NCBI GenBank assembly: GCA_002393905.1
Contig: DGSJ01000029.1
Span: forward strand, 1 to 27,053
From: Caryophanales bacterium UBA4365
Lineage (GTDB): Bacteria > Bacillota_I > Bacilli_A > RFN20 > CAG-826
Reading direction: 5' to 3'
Length of the DNA: 27,053 nt
In this document: in pieces, positions 8,152 to 14,505 of the stretch
How positions within the stretch are numbered: position 1 is the first letter of the stretch
Layout of the letters: each line of letters begins with the position of its first letter
Translations under genes and position numbers: made by a program
The notes under the pieces: model-generated
Database searches by the model: none
The model's input: the letters and a program-made list of their open reading frames with translations, nothing else
What the model was told of the DNA's origin: nothing

Positions 8152-8568
8152 TTATTTTATCTTATTTCGAATATTTTTTCTTGTTCTATATGCAGTGATT
8201 AAATTTCCATTTTTAGGATTGATACAAACTGTTGCATTTGGACCATAATATATGATTGAAGATTTTCCATTTTTATCAATCTTTTCTTCGGAAATATAAA
8301 TATGTTTGTTGATAGCTTCAGCTATTTCAATTCTTGTAATATGGCGTTCATTCATTCGCTTTTGGCAATGTTTTGTTTCTTTGATTGGTGGTTTATGATT
8401 TTCAAAAATAAATTTTACGACTTTGTCATAACCAAGGATTTCAGAAGCCATTTTAATTCTTGGATCTAAACATGAAGAATCAAAAGATGTATATTCTCCG
8501 CTTTCTTCCCCATTTCCAGCAGGAATGTATGGTTGTTGGTGCCCGCCAGCACCTTTTTTGGTTATCAT
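8152..8568 (-). CDS. DUF4258-like protein, candidate RNase-type toxin
   Basis: 138 residues. The N-terminal 25 residues (GAGGHQQPYIPAGNGEESGEYT) are a glycine-rich linker of the kind seen in phage-head-associated and polymorphic-toxin proteins. From about residue 60 the pattern H-x3-RM-x-ER-x-IT, helix, then two strands ending ITAYRTRK resembles DUF4258 and related BECR-fold nuclease domains, where the His/Arg and the late T-x-R positions are usually conserved. No signal peptide or membrane segment. A strong SD (AAAGGAG, 7 nt spacing) precedes the ATG. It lies between an XRE regulator and a small acidic protein. Function is inferred; it could also be a harmless phage remnant. Confidence 0.6.
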   Translation of the reverse strand: MITKKGAGGHQQPYIPAGNGEESGEYTSFDSSCLDPRIKMASEILGYDKVVKFIFENHKPPIKETKHCQKRMNERHITRIEIAEAINKHIYISEEKIDKNGKSSIIYYGPNATVCINPKNGNLITAYRTRKNIRNKIK

Positions 8569-8618
8569 AAGATTTCTCCTTTCTTTAAAATTGAAGAAAC
8601 CTTATAATAATTTTGCAG

Positions 8619-8634
8619 GAAATCTTAAGATTTC
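8619..8634. promoter_or_regulatory. Perfect 16-bp palindrome upstream of the toxin-like gene
   Basis: GAAATCTTAAGATTTC is a perfect inverted repeat about 50 nt before the start of the DUF4258-like gene. A weak -10 (TATAAG, plus 8601-8606) is placed so that the palindrome centre falls at the -35 position. It is a possible operator. Confidence 0.4.
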
Positions 8635-8638
8635 TTCG

Positions 8639-8673
8639 ACGTTAGTACTATTGCAGTAGTATTAACGTTTTTT
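8639..8673. other. Stem-loop at the end of the XRE gene
   Basis: ACGTTAGTACTA (8639-8650), loop TTGCAG, TAGTATTAACGT (8657-8668): a 12-bp stem with one wobble pair. The XRE stop codon (plus 8662-8664) is inside it. The T-run is on the plus-strand side, so it looks like a terminator for plus-strand transcription; on the minus-strand mRNA it would be a stem between XRE and the next gene. Confidence 0.6.
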
Positions 8674-9150
8674 ATTTAGTAACTCATTAATTTTTGCTTG
8701 GGCATACATTAGGTTAATTGGGGCCCAATCGTCCATGGAATCAACTATTTCTTTCTCTGTTAATAATTTTTTAAGGGTCTTTCTAATCATTTCTTTTTCT
8801 TTTAGCAGACGTTCTTCAATGTTTTTGTTAATAACATTAATGATTTTTAAATCTTTGGTTAGTTTAGAATCGTAACAATCTCCGTACTTTTGTATGTCTT
8901 CTGGAAAGAGGGGAAACGTTTGTTTTAAATTGCTTGTATGACAAGTAATTAGGTAATATTTTTTCCCTTCAACATAATTGGCATCTACCGAGAAAAATAA
9001 CGATAGTTTTAATGCCATTTCTTTTGTTAAAACTTTCTGCCCTTTTTCAATTTTAGATAAATAGGAATAGTCAATTTTTGTATAATTTGACAATTGTCTT
9101 AAAGTCAATCCTGCTTTAACCCTTAATTCTTTTAATCTGTTCGTTTCCAT
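8662..9150 (-). CDS. XRE family transcriptional regulator
   Basis: 162 residues from ATG 9150. An N-terminal Cro/CI helix-turn-helix occupies about residues 1-60 (NRLKELRVKAGLTLRQLS, then YLSKIEKGQK), followed by a charged helical C-terminal region of unknown type. The start at 9150 is preferred over an upstream ATG at 9183 because the promoter TTGTGG-17-TATAAT lies between them and would place transcription start at or next to ATG 9150. A tandem repeat in that promoter suggests self-repression. It heads a minus-strand unit with a toxin-like gene and a small acidic protein. Confidence 0.88.
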   Translation of the reverse strand: METNRLKELRVKAGLTLRQLSNYTKIDYSYLSKIEKGQKVLTKEMALKLSLFFSVDANYVEGKKYYLITCHTSNLKQTFPLFPEDIQKYGDCYDSKLTKDLKIINVINKNIEERLLKEKEMIRKTLKKLLTEKEIVDSMDDWAPINLMYAQAKINELLNKKR

Positions 9151-9156
9151 ATTTAG

Positions 9157-9185
9157 ATTATAACAATTACCACAAATTACCACAA
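9157..9185 (-). promoter_or_regulatory. XRE promoter with tandem operator-like repeat
   Basis: Minus strand TTGTGG (plus 9180-9185), 17-nt spacer, TATAAT (plus 9157-9162). Two perfect adjacent copies of TGTGGTAATT (plus 9165-9174 and 9175-9184) fill the spacer and the -35 box. The -10 ends 6 nt before the start codon, so the mRNA is probably leaderless. Confidence 0.75.
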
Positions 9186-9195
9186 GAAAGAAATG

Positions 9196-9225
9196 AAAAT
9201 AAAAAGACTAAGCATAGCCTAGTCT
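9196..9225 (-). terminator. Terminator of tRNA-Ser(GCT)
   Basis: Minus strand AGACTAGGC, loop TAT, GCTTAGTCT, then TTTTTATTTT. It insulates the XRE promoter from tRNA transcription. Confidence 0.85.
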
Positions 9226-9235
9226 GATTAGTGGG

Positions 9236-9323
9236 CGGAGCAGATGGGGTTCGAACCCATGCACCGGTAACCCGATCTAACGGTTTAGCAAACCGTCCCC
9301 TTGAGCCTCTTGGGTACTGCTCC
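9236..9323 (-). tRNA. tRNA-Ser(GCT)
   Basis: 88-nt class II tRNA. The acceptor stem is GGAGCAG/CTGCTCC with G discriminator. The anticodon arm is ACGGT-TTGCTAA-ACCGT, giving anticodon GCT. The T arm is ATGGG-TTCGAAC-CCCAT. The next bases on the minus strand are CCCA instead of CCA, so the mature CCA end would need trimming and CCA addition, unlike the other three tRNAs here. Confidence 0.95.
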
Positions 9324-9333
9324 AGCGATATGT

Positions 9334-9342
9334 ATTATAGCA
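9334..9342 (-). promoter_or_regulatory. Extended -10 promoter of tRNA-Ser(GCT)
   Basis: The minus strand reads TGC-TATAAT, ending 10 nt before the tRNA 5' end. It has the same extended -10 form as the tRNA-Ser(CGA) promoter. Confidence 0.7.
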
Positions 9343-9356
9343 AAGATTATTTATAA

Positions 9357-9965
9357 TTAAATTAAATGTTTTGTTTTTAAATAACTTAATAGTTGTTTTA
9401 ACGCTAAAGCACGGTGCGAATAAGTGTTTTTAACTTCTTCTGGAGCGATACCAAAACAAATCTTCGCTTCATTGCTATAAAAGATTGGATCATATCCAAA
9501 CCCATGTTCTCCCTCAGGTGCTGGAAGAATCTTTCCTTGGCAAACACCTTTAAAGACAACAGGTTGATCTTCAACATTTAAAAGAGTAATCACACAAACA
9601 AAGTTTGCAGATTTATCTTCGTAGTCTTTTAACATCTCAATTAGCTTTAGATTAGCAACCGCATTACCGCCATTTTCTGAAGCAAAGCGAGCTGTATGTA
9701 ATCCAGGGAATCCGTTTAATGCATTCACACATAATCCCGAATCATCAGCGATTAAAGGCATCTTAGTAAATTCTTGTAAAGCTTTTGCTTTTATCAATGA
9801 ATTTGCTTCAAAAGTTGTTCCATTTTCATCTGGATCAACATGAATACCAAGTTCTTTTGGTGAATGAACTTTGATTCCGTATGGAGAAAACATTTCTTCA
9901 TACTCATGAATCTTATGGGCGTTATTTGTAGCAACTAATAAATCAAACATTTTATCGATCATCAT
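9357..9965 (-). CDS. rdgB: dITP/XTP pyrophosphatase (RdgB/HAM1)
   Basis: House-cleaning nucleotide pyrophosphatase that converts non-canonical purine triphosphates (dITP, XTP) to monophosphates. Family motifs are clear: VATNNAHKIHE near the start, the metal-binding TFEANSLIKAKA, LIADDSGLCVNALNGFPG, GEHGFGYDPIFY and SHRALAL at the end. Length about 202 residues. The start is uncertain: TTG 9968, ATG 9965, ATG 9962 and ATG 9950 are all in frame, and the first ones overlap the end of the zinc-ribbon gene. No strong SD is seen, so translation is probably coupled to that gene. Confidence 0.95.
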   Translation of the reverse strand: MMIDKMFDLLVATNNAHKIHEYEEMFSPYGIKVHSPKELGIHVDPDENGTTFEANSLIKAKALQEFTKMPLIADDSGLCVNALNGFPGLHTARFASENGGNAVANLKLIEMLKDYEDKSANFVCVITLLNVEDQPVVFKGVCQGKILPAPEGEHGFGYDPIFYSNEAKICFGIAPEEVKNTYSHRALALKQLLSYLKTKHLI

Positions 9966-10278
9966 CAACTAGCATTAAGATGCCAGCAACTAAACTACAA
10001 AATAATAGTGTACAAACAGCGAAAGTAGCAGTGGCCTTTTCGCCTCTTTCAGTAACATTAAAGTAGTGAACTGTCATTGGGATCATCCAGCAAAGTGGAA
10101 TAATCGCAAATCCGCATAATACAGTGGAAATAATCATAAAGACTTTAGCGACTGTGCGAATAACAGGTTCTTCAGCTCTATTTGCTGGTAGACTGCCGGT
10201 ATTTACTGGACAACCGCAGTTTGCACAGAAACGAGCATCTTCGGCTATCTCGGTGCCGCAATGTGGACAATATTTCAT
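9952..10278 (-). CDS. Zinc-ribbon membrane protein
   Basis: 108 residues. An N-terminal zinc ribbon (C4, C7, C18, C21; YCPHCGTE and FCANCGCP) is followed by a linker and two membrane helices (about 46-72 and 83-103), ending VDDDR. The function is unknown; such zinc_ribbon_2 plus membrane proteins are common in Bacillota. The SD TTGGAGAAAAG precedes the ATG. It overlaps the start of rdgB, so the two are likely one transcript. Confidence 0.8.
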   Translation of the reverse strand: MKYCPHCGTEIAEDARFCANCGCPVNTGSLPANRAEEPVIRTVAKVFMIISTVLCGFAIIPLCWMIPMTVHYFNVTERGEKATATFAVCTLLFCSLVAGILMLVDDDR

Positions 10279-10355
10279 ATTCTTTTCTCCAATTTCAACT
10301 TAATCATATCACAAAAAATTAATATTAATTTTATTTTCTATCTTTCTTTAGGAAT

Positions 10356-10380
10356 AAAAAAAGTTTCGATCTCTCGAAAC
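10356..10380 (-). terminator. Terminator of the tRNA-Asp/tRNA-Gly transcript
   Basis: Minus strand GTTTCGA, loop GAGA, TCGAAAC, followed by seven T. It lies 17 nt past the tRNA-Gly CCA end. Confidence 0.93.
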
Positions 10381-10397
10381 CATATAACATTGTCAAG

Positions 10398-10471
10398 TGG
10401 AGCAGATGACGGGAATCGAACCCGCATAATCAGCTTGGAAGGCTGATGTTCTACCACTGAACTACATCTGC
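10398..10471 (-). tRNA. tRNA-Gly(TCC)
   Basis: 74 nt including encoded CCA. The acceptor stem is GCAGATG/CATCTGC, the anticodon loop CTTCCAA (anticodon TCC), and the T arm GCGGG-TTCGATT-CCCGT. It lies 6 nt after tRNA-Asp in the same transcript. Confidence 0.97.
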
Positions 10472-10477
10472 ACTGTC

Positions 10478-10553
10478 TGGCGGACCGTAGGGGAGTCGAA
10501 CCCCTCTCGCCTCCGTGACAGGGAGGCATAATAAACCGATATACCAACGGTCC
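10478..10553 (-). tRNA. tRNA-Asp(GTC)
   Basis: 76 nt including encoded CCA. The acceptor stem is GGACCGT/ACGGTCC, the anticodon loop CTGTCAC (anticodon GTC), and the T arm AGGGG-TTCGACT-CCCCT. It is first of the two-tRNA unit; the promoter is not clear, so it may be co-transcribed with the thioredoxin gene upstream. Confidence 0.97.
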
Positions 10554-10605
10554 TCAGTGCGAGATAAATGTTATCACATCTTATTCGTATTGAAAAGAGT
10601 ATTTT

Positions 10606-10905
10606 TTAAGAAACGAAACGACGTAATTGTTCGATTGGCATATAAGCCGTTTCGCGTTTCTTTAATTGACCATTCTCAAAGAGAAGTAATGTTGGGATGG
10701 CCATGACGCGATATGTACGAGCAATTCCTGGTAATGAATCAACATCAATCTTAATGATTTTAATATCGTCTTCTTTGGAAAGTTGTTCGAGATTTGGTGC
10801 GAGTATTTGGCATGGTCCACACCAATCAGCATAGAAGTCGACGAGGACTCGACCATCTTTAATTTCTGATTCGAAATCAGCTTCTTTTTCTAAATGTTTA
10901 ATCAT
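10606..10905 (-). CDS. trxA: Thioredoxin
   Basis: 99-residue cytoplasmic thioredoxin, a disulfide reductant for ribonucleotide reductase, peroxiredoxins and others. The active site WCGPC is at residues 28-32 after LVDFYAD, and the cis-proline lies in AIPTLLLFENG. Length is normal. A strong SD (AGGAGG) lies 6 nt before the ATG, between it and the TraX-like gene 11 nt upstream. It is last in an apparent CPBP-TraX-trx operon. No terminator hairpin was found after it, so transcription may run into the tRNAs. Confidence 0.95.
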   Translation of the reverse strand: MIKHLEKEADFESEIKDGRVLVDFYADWCGPCQILAPNLEQLSKEDDIKIIKIDVDSLPGIARTYRVMAIPTLLLFENGQLKKRETAYMPIEQLRRFVS

Positions 10906-10916
10906 AGTAACTCCTC

Positions 10917-11768
10917 CTAAATGAGTAAAAAGATTAAGAATATTATCGCAATATGTAACGGGAAGTAGACGTAAGCGCCATACTTAAACCAGTTCTTATT
11001 ATAACCAAGTTCTCCGCTATACATAAAGATAAAGATAACAGCAAGAACGGAATATGATTCATGCGCAATGTGATAAATATCAGCATATGGAACAAGACTG
11101 ATTAAGTAGATAATAAGAACTGTTAAAAAGACCACGAAACACATTAATGTGTTTACAAACACTCTTTCGTAAGCTGTTCCTTCTAAATTATCAACACTAT
11201 TACCAAAGTTTTTCATCATTACTTTTGCTAATGGATAGGCATAGAAGAATCCGAGAGAAAGTAGTAATGCAAAGATGTTATATCCGCTTCTTAAATAGAA
11301 CGGGAACCACCAAATCTCAATATCATTGGAGTTCTCTAAAACCATGACAACAAAGGAAAGAAGAATATAGGCAATTGGGATGATTGCTAAGAAAGACTTC
11401 TTATTTCTTTGTTTTAATAAATATAAAGTTAATGCACACAAAACCAAATCAATGATTGGAGAATAAAACCCATAAATATCCATGAAAAAGTGGTGGATAA
11501 CAATCTGCCCGAGTAGAACTACACCGGCTAATATTCCTAATCGAAGAATGTATTTTCCAAAGTTTCTGGTGTGTCTTACCCCTTCCACTAAAAGAAGGAT
11601 AAATAATGGGAATCCTAAACGACCAATAATTTCTAAAATATCGGCGATTTGCGGTGAAATCCCGTTAAAATACATGAATTTTGCTACGTGATCTAGTGTC
11701 ATTAAAAATAAGGCAATAACCTTAATCCAGAATGATGAGAAAATGTGGTAGGAAAACTTTTGAGTCAT
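10917..11768 (-). CDS. TraX family membrane protein
   Basis: 283 residues with about eight hydrophobic segments. The N-terminal segment WIKVIALFLMTLDHVAKFM matches the TraX signature (K-IAL-x-M-x2-DH), and GRLGFPLFILLLVEG fits the second conserved block. TraX acetylates pilin in the F plasmid, but chromosomal members in Bacillota have no proven role and may be acyltransferases. The ATG begins 1 nt after the stop of the CPBP gene with no SD, so translation is coupled. Confidence 0.85.
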   Translation of the reverse strand: MTQKFSYHIFSSFWIKVIALFLMTLDHVAKFMYFNGISPQIADILEIIGRLGFPLFILLLVEGVRHTRNFGKYILRLGILAGVVLLGQIVIHHFFMDIYGFYSPIIDLVLCALTLYLLKQRNKKSFLAIIPIAYILLSFVVMVLENSNDIEIWWFPFYLRSGYNIFALLLSLGFFYAYPLAKVMMKNFGNSVDNLEGTAYERVFVNTLMCFVVFLTVLIIYLISLVPYADIYHIAHESYSVLAVIFIFMYSGELGYNKNWFKYGAYVYFPLHIAIIFLIFLLI

Positions 11769-11769
11769 A

Positions 11770-12585
11770 TTAAATAATCGAAATAATAATTGAAATTAAG
11801 TTATTTGTAATGTGTGCTGAAACAGATGCAGCAAATCCGTATTGGTCATAAATAAATGTGAATGTAAATGCTGCAACAGCATAAAACGGAATATTTAGTA
11901 ATTCATTCACCATGTTACTTGATGCAAAGTCAAAGTGAATCAAAGTGAAAACAATAATTGTGACGGCGTATGCCAAATAGCGATTCTTTCTTTTTACACA
12001 ATCAAATAAGCCAACTCGATAAGTTAATTCTTCACAAATTGGTCCCATTATGCCGAACACAATCAAAGAGATAAGTTGATAATCTTTAACAATCGAATCA
12101 AGCGTACTTTGGTTATTGTTAGCGGTAGCGCTAACACCAACAGAATTTAGAAAGATGTTATAAGCAATGTTAAATCCATAAATACATGCCATTCCGATGA
12201 GAGCAGCAATATAAGCTTTCTTATCCTTAAATGACTGGAATAGATTTCTTAATCCAGGTTTTGCGGCAAACGTTAAAACAGTAAAGATAATGCAATACGA
12301 AAAAGCATTAACAAACATCGACACCGGTGAACTTGTTAAATATTCAACAATTGCTTTCTTGTCTGATCCAAAATCACTTATTGCTTTTAAATAAAACGGA
12401 ACTTGAAGAAGTGTACCAACAATTTGGAAACCAATAAAACCAATCACAAATAAAAGAATCTGTCTAGCAATTTGAAGACTTGGACCTTTGATTTGCTTGT
12501 ATGCTGGATTAGGTGATCCGCAATAAGGACAGTATCGACTGACCTCTGGATATTCCTTTTCACAATATGGACACTTCTTGTTCAT
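11770..12585 (-). CDS. CPBP intramembrane metalloprotease with N-terminal zinc ribbon
   Basis: 271 residues. A zinc ribbon (C5, C8, C19, C22) is followed by multiple membrane helices containing the CPBP/Abi core: EELTYR (E185, E186, R190), H217 in LIHFDF and H258 in SVSAHITNN. These are the family metal-site residues, so a Rce1-like intramembrane peptidase is likely; its target is unknown. The -10 box TATAAT lies 10 nt upstream of the ATG and no SD is seen. It heads the CPBP-TraX-trx operon and is divergent from the IMPACT-family gene. Confidence 0.88.
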   Translation of the reverse strand: MNKKCPYCEKEYPEVSRYCPYCGSPNPAYKQIKGPSLQIARQILLFVIGFIGFQIVGTLLQVPFYLKAISDFGSDKKAIVEYLTSSPVSMFVNAFSYCIIFTVLTFAAKPGLRNLFQSFKDKKAYIAALIGMACIYGFNIAYNIFLNSVGVSATANNNQSTLDSIVKDYQLISLIVFGIMGPICEELTYRVGLFDCVKRKNRYLAYAVTIIVFTLIHFDFASSNMVNELLNIPFYAVAAFTFTFIYDQYGFAASVSAHITNNLISIIISII

Positions 12586-12595
12586 AATTAAACTG

Positions 12596-12626
12596 ATTAT
12601 ACAATTTAATTTCTAAAATGTATAAT
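12596..12626. promoter_or_regulatory. Overlapping divergent promoters forming an inverted repeat
   Basis: ATTATACAATTT (12596-12607) and AAAATGTATAAT (12615-12626) are inverted repeats matching in 11 of 12 positions. Each arm holds the -10 (TATAAT) of one promoter and the -35 (TATACA, 17-nt spacing) of the opposite one. They drive the CPBP operon (-) and the IMPACT operon (+), with start codons 10 and 7 nt beyond the arms. Confidence 0.6.
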
Positions 12627-12633
12627 TAAACAC

Positions 12634-13227
12634 ATGGTAACCATCTTAGAGAGAAGAGAAATAACACTAATTCGTGACCGATCGAGTTTTATCGGCATTT
12701 TACTTCACGTTAAAGATGTGAGCGAAGTTAAAAACTATTTAACCGAAATCAAGAAACAATACCCAAAAGCAAAACATTATTGCTATGCCTACTCTATCCA
12801 CGGACAAAAGAAATGTAGTGATGATGGAGAGCCAGCAAAAACTGCTGGAAGACCACTCATGAATCTACTTGAAAAAAAGGAAATGGATGAGGTTTTGCTG
12901 GTGGTTGTGCGATATTTTGGTGGAGTTTTACTTGGTGCATCTCGACTCATGTCAACCTACTTAGAAACCGGTGTTCAAGTTGTCGAAAGTGCTGATCTAC
13001 TTGAGATTGAACAAGTCTATGTCTACCGAGTCGAATTAACTTATTCCCAATTCGATGAATTAAAACATCTCGCAAAGATGGATTCATTTTCATTGGAAAA
13101 TGTCCAATATGAAGATACAATAAAAGTTGATGTTTTAGCCCCGGAAGAAATTGGGGAAACATTAGTAAACCATTTCCCACACTCCCATTTAGAAGTCGTG
13201 GGAACCAAAACAATTTATCATAGATAA
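12634..13227 (+). CDS. IMPACT/YigZ family protein
   Basis: 197 residues. The N-terminal UPF0029/IMPACT domain carries AKHYCYAYSI, DDGEPAKTAGRP and VVVRYFGGVLLGASRL, all hallmark motifs; the C-terminal part fits the DUF1949-type ferredoxin-like domain. The bacterial YigZ/YvyE family is of uncertain function, with proposed links to translation. The ATG is 7 nt after a TATAAT box with no SD, which suggests a leaderless mRNA. It heads an operon with the aminopeptidase, glpK and a DUF5677-like gene. Confidence 0.92.
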   Translation: MVTILERREITLIRDRSSFIGILLHVKDVSEVKNYLTEIKKQYPKAKHYCYAYSIHGQKKCSDDGEPAKTAGRPLMNLLEKKEMDEVLLVVVRYFGGVLLGASRLMSTYLETGVQVVESADLLEIEQVYVYRVELTYSQFDELKHLAKMDSFSLENVQYEDTIKVDVLAPEEIGETLVNHFPHSHLEVVGTKTIYHR

Positions 13228-13236
13228 GAAGGTGCA

Positions 13237-14505
13237 ATGATGATTGACGCAAACGAATATTCTACAAGAAGAAATAAAATCTTAGATAAGTTAGAGAATA
13301 ATTCTCTACTCATCCTTTTTGCCGGACAAGCTAGAAAGAAAAGTGGAGATGCCTCTTTCCCGTTCGATATTAACCGTAATTTCTACTATTTAACTGGAAT
13401 TGAACAAGAAAACTCTGTTCTTTTACTTGTAAAATGCGATGGAGAAATTAGCGAATATCTTTTTATTGATGAAAAAAATGAAAAGATTGAAAAATGGACT
13501 GGCATTAAGATGACTGTCGAAGAAGCTAGAGAAATCTCTGGCATTGAAACAGTCTTAATGCGTTCCACATTTGAAGGAAAGATTGATGCCGCATTCTCAA
13601 ACAACATGTCTCACTTTGGTCAAATCGACCAAGTTTATCTTGATTTAGAAAAAGAATTAAAGATTGATGAATGTGTTTCCACAGTTCATTTTGCTGAAGA
13701 ATTAAAGAAAAAATATCAAACCAAAGTCATCGACGTAAATCAGATGATTTTAAAAGAAAGAATGGTGAAATCACCAGCAGAAATCGACTGTATTCGTGAA
13801 GCTATTGAAACAACAGATCTAGGAATTCGTAACGCCTTACGTGTCATGAAACCAGGTCGATATGAATATAACTTACGTAACGCTTTTGAATATTCCATTA
13901 TGGAAGAATACGGAACAACATTAGCTTTTGATACGATCATTGCTAGTGGCAAAAACGGTGTCATCCTCCATTATCCAGAAGCCAAAGATATGCTTAATGA
14001 CGGAGAACTCGTTTTATTTGATTTAGGTGCTGCTAAATCCCATTATTCTGGTGATATCTCACGTACTTACCCAATTAATGGAAAATTCAGTGATCTTCAG
14101 AAGAAAATCTACGAAATCGTTTTAGAGTGTAACAAGGCTACTATTAACTTCATTCGTCCAGGTATTACACTCGTTGAATTAAACGATTTCGCTAAAAACT
14201 TCCTTGCTGAAGAATGCTTTGCAAAGGGTTTAATCTCTTCTAAAGAAGAAATCACCCGTGTTTACTACCATAGCGTGTCCCATCATTTAGGTTTAGATAC
14301 CCATGATGGAACAGATCGTAGTAGTGCTCTAGTTCCAGGAAACGTTATTACCTGTGAACCAGGATTATATTTTGCTGAATATAACATTGGTATTCGTATT
14401 GAAGACGATGTTTTAGTAACTGAAAATGGTCGTGAAGTCCTTTCTAAGGACGTCATTAAAGAAGTCAGTGATATCGAAAAACTATTGAGGTCTAGAAATG
14501 AATAA
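13237..14505 (+). CDS. pepP: Xaa-Pro aminopeptidase (M24B)
   Basis: 422 residues. It has an N-terminal AMP_N domain (INRNFYYLTGIEQENSVLLL) and a C-terminal pita-bread metallopeptidase domain. The dinuclear metal ligands are in place: D262 and D273 (FDLGAAKSHYSGDISRTYP), the His of HSVSHHLGLDTHDG, the Glu of CEPGLYF and the Glu of IRIEDDVLV. It releases the N-terminal residue before proline from peptides. ATG 13237 and ATG 13240 are both possible behind GAAGGTG. It overlaps glpK by 8 nt. The symbol pepP is by family; a dipeptidase role (pepQ) is less likely given the AMP_N domain. Confidence 0.92.
   Translation: MMIDANEYSTRRNKILDKLENNSLLILFAGQARKKSGDASFPFDINRNFYYLTGIEQENSVLLLVKCDGEISEYLFIDEKNEKIEKWTGIKMTVEEAREISGIETVLMRSTFEGKIDAAFSNNMSHFGQIDQVYLDLEKELKIDECVSTVHFAEELKKKYQTKVIDVNQMILKERMVKSPAEIDCIREAIETTDLGIRNALRVMKPGRYEYNLRNAFEYSIMEEYGTTLAFDTIIASGKNGVILHYPEAKDMLNDGELVLFDLGAAKSHYSGDISRTYPINGKFSDLQKKIYEIVLECNKATINFIRPGITLVELNDFAKNFLAEECFAKGLISSKEEITRVYYHSVSHHLGLDTHDGTDRSSALVPGNVITCEPGLYFAEYNIGIRIEDDVLVTENGREVLSKDVIKEVSDIEKLLRSRNE

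Noticed and set aside
9151..9183. Upstream ATG at 9183 as start of the XRE regulator
   Set aside because: The promoter -35, spacer and -10 lie between 9157 and 9185, so a transcript from it would not contain this ATG, and the extra residues precede the normal helix-turn-helix start.
7470..9323. Complete integrated element (prophage or ICE)
   Set aside because: No integrase, recombinase or second copy of the tRNA 3' end was seen on the other side; only three or four small genes are present.
10338..10547. 69-codon minus-strand open frame
   Set aside because: It overlaps tRNA-Gly, tRNA-Asp and their terminator and has no coding features.
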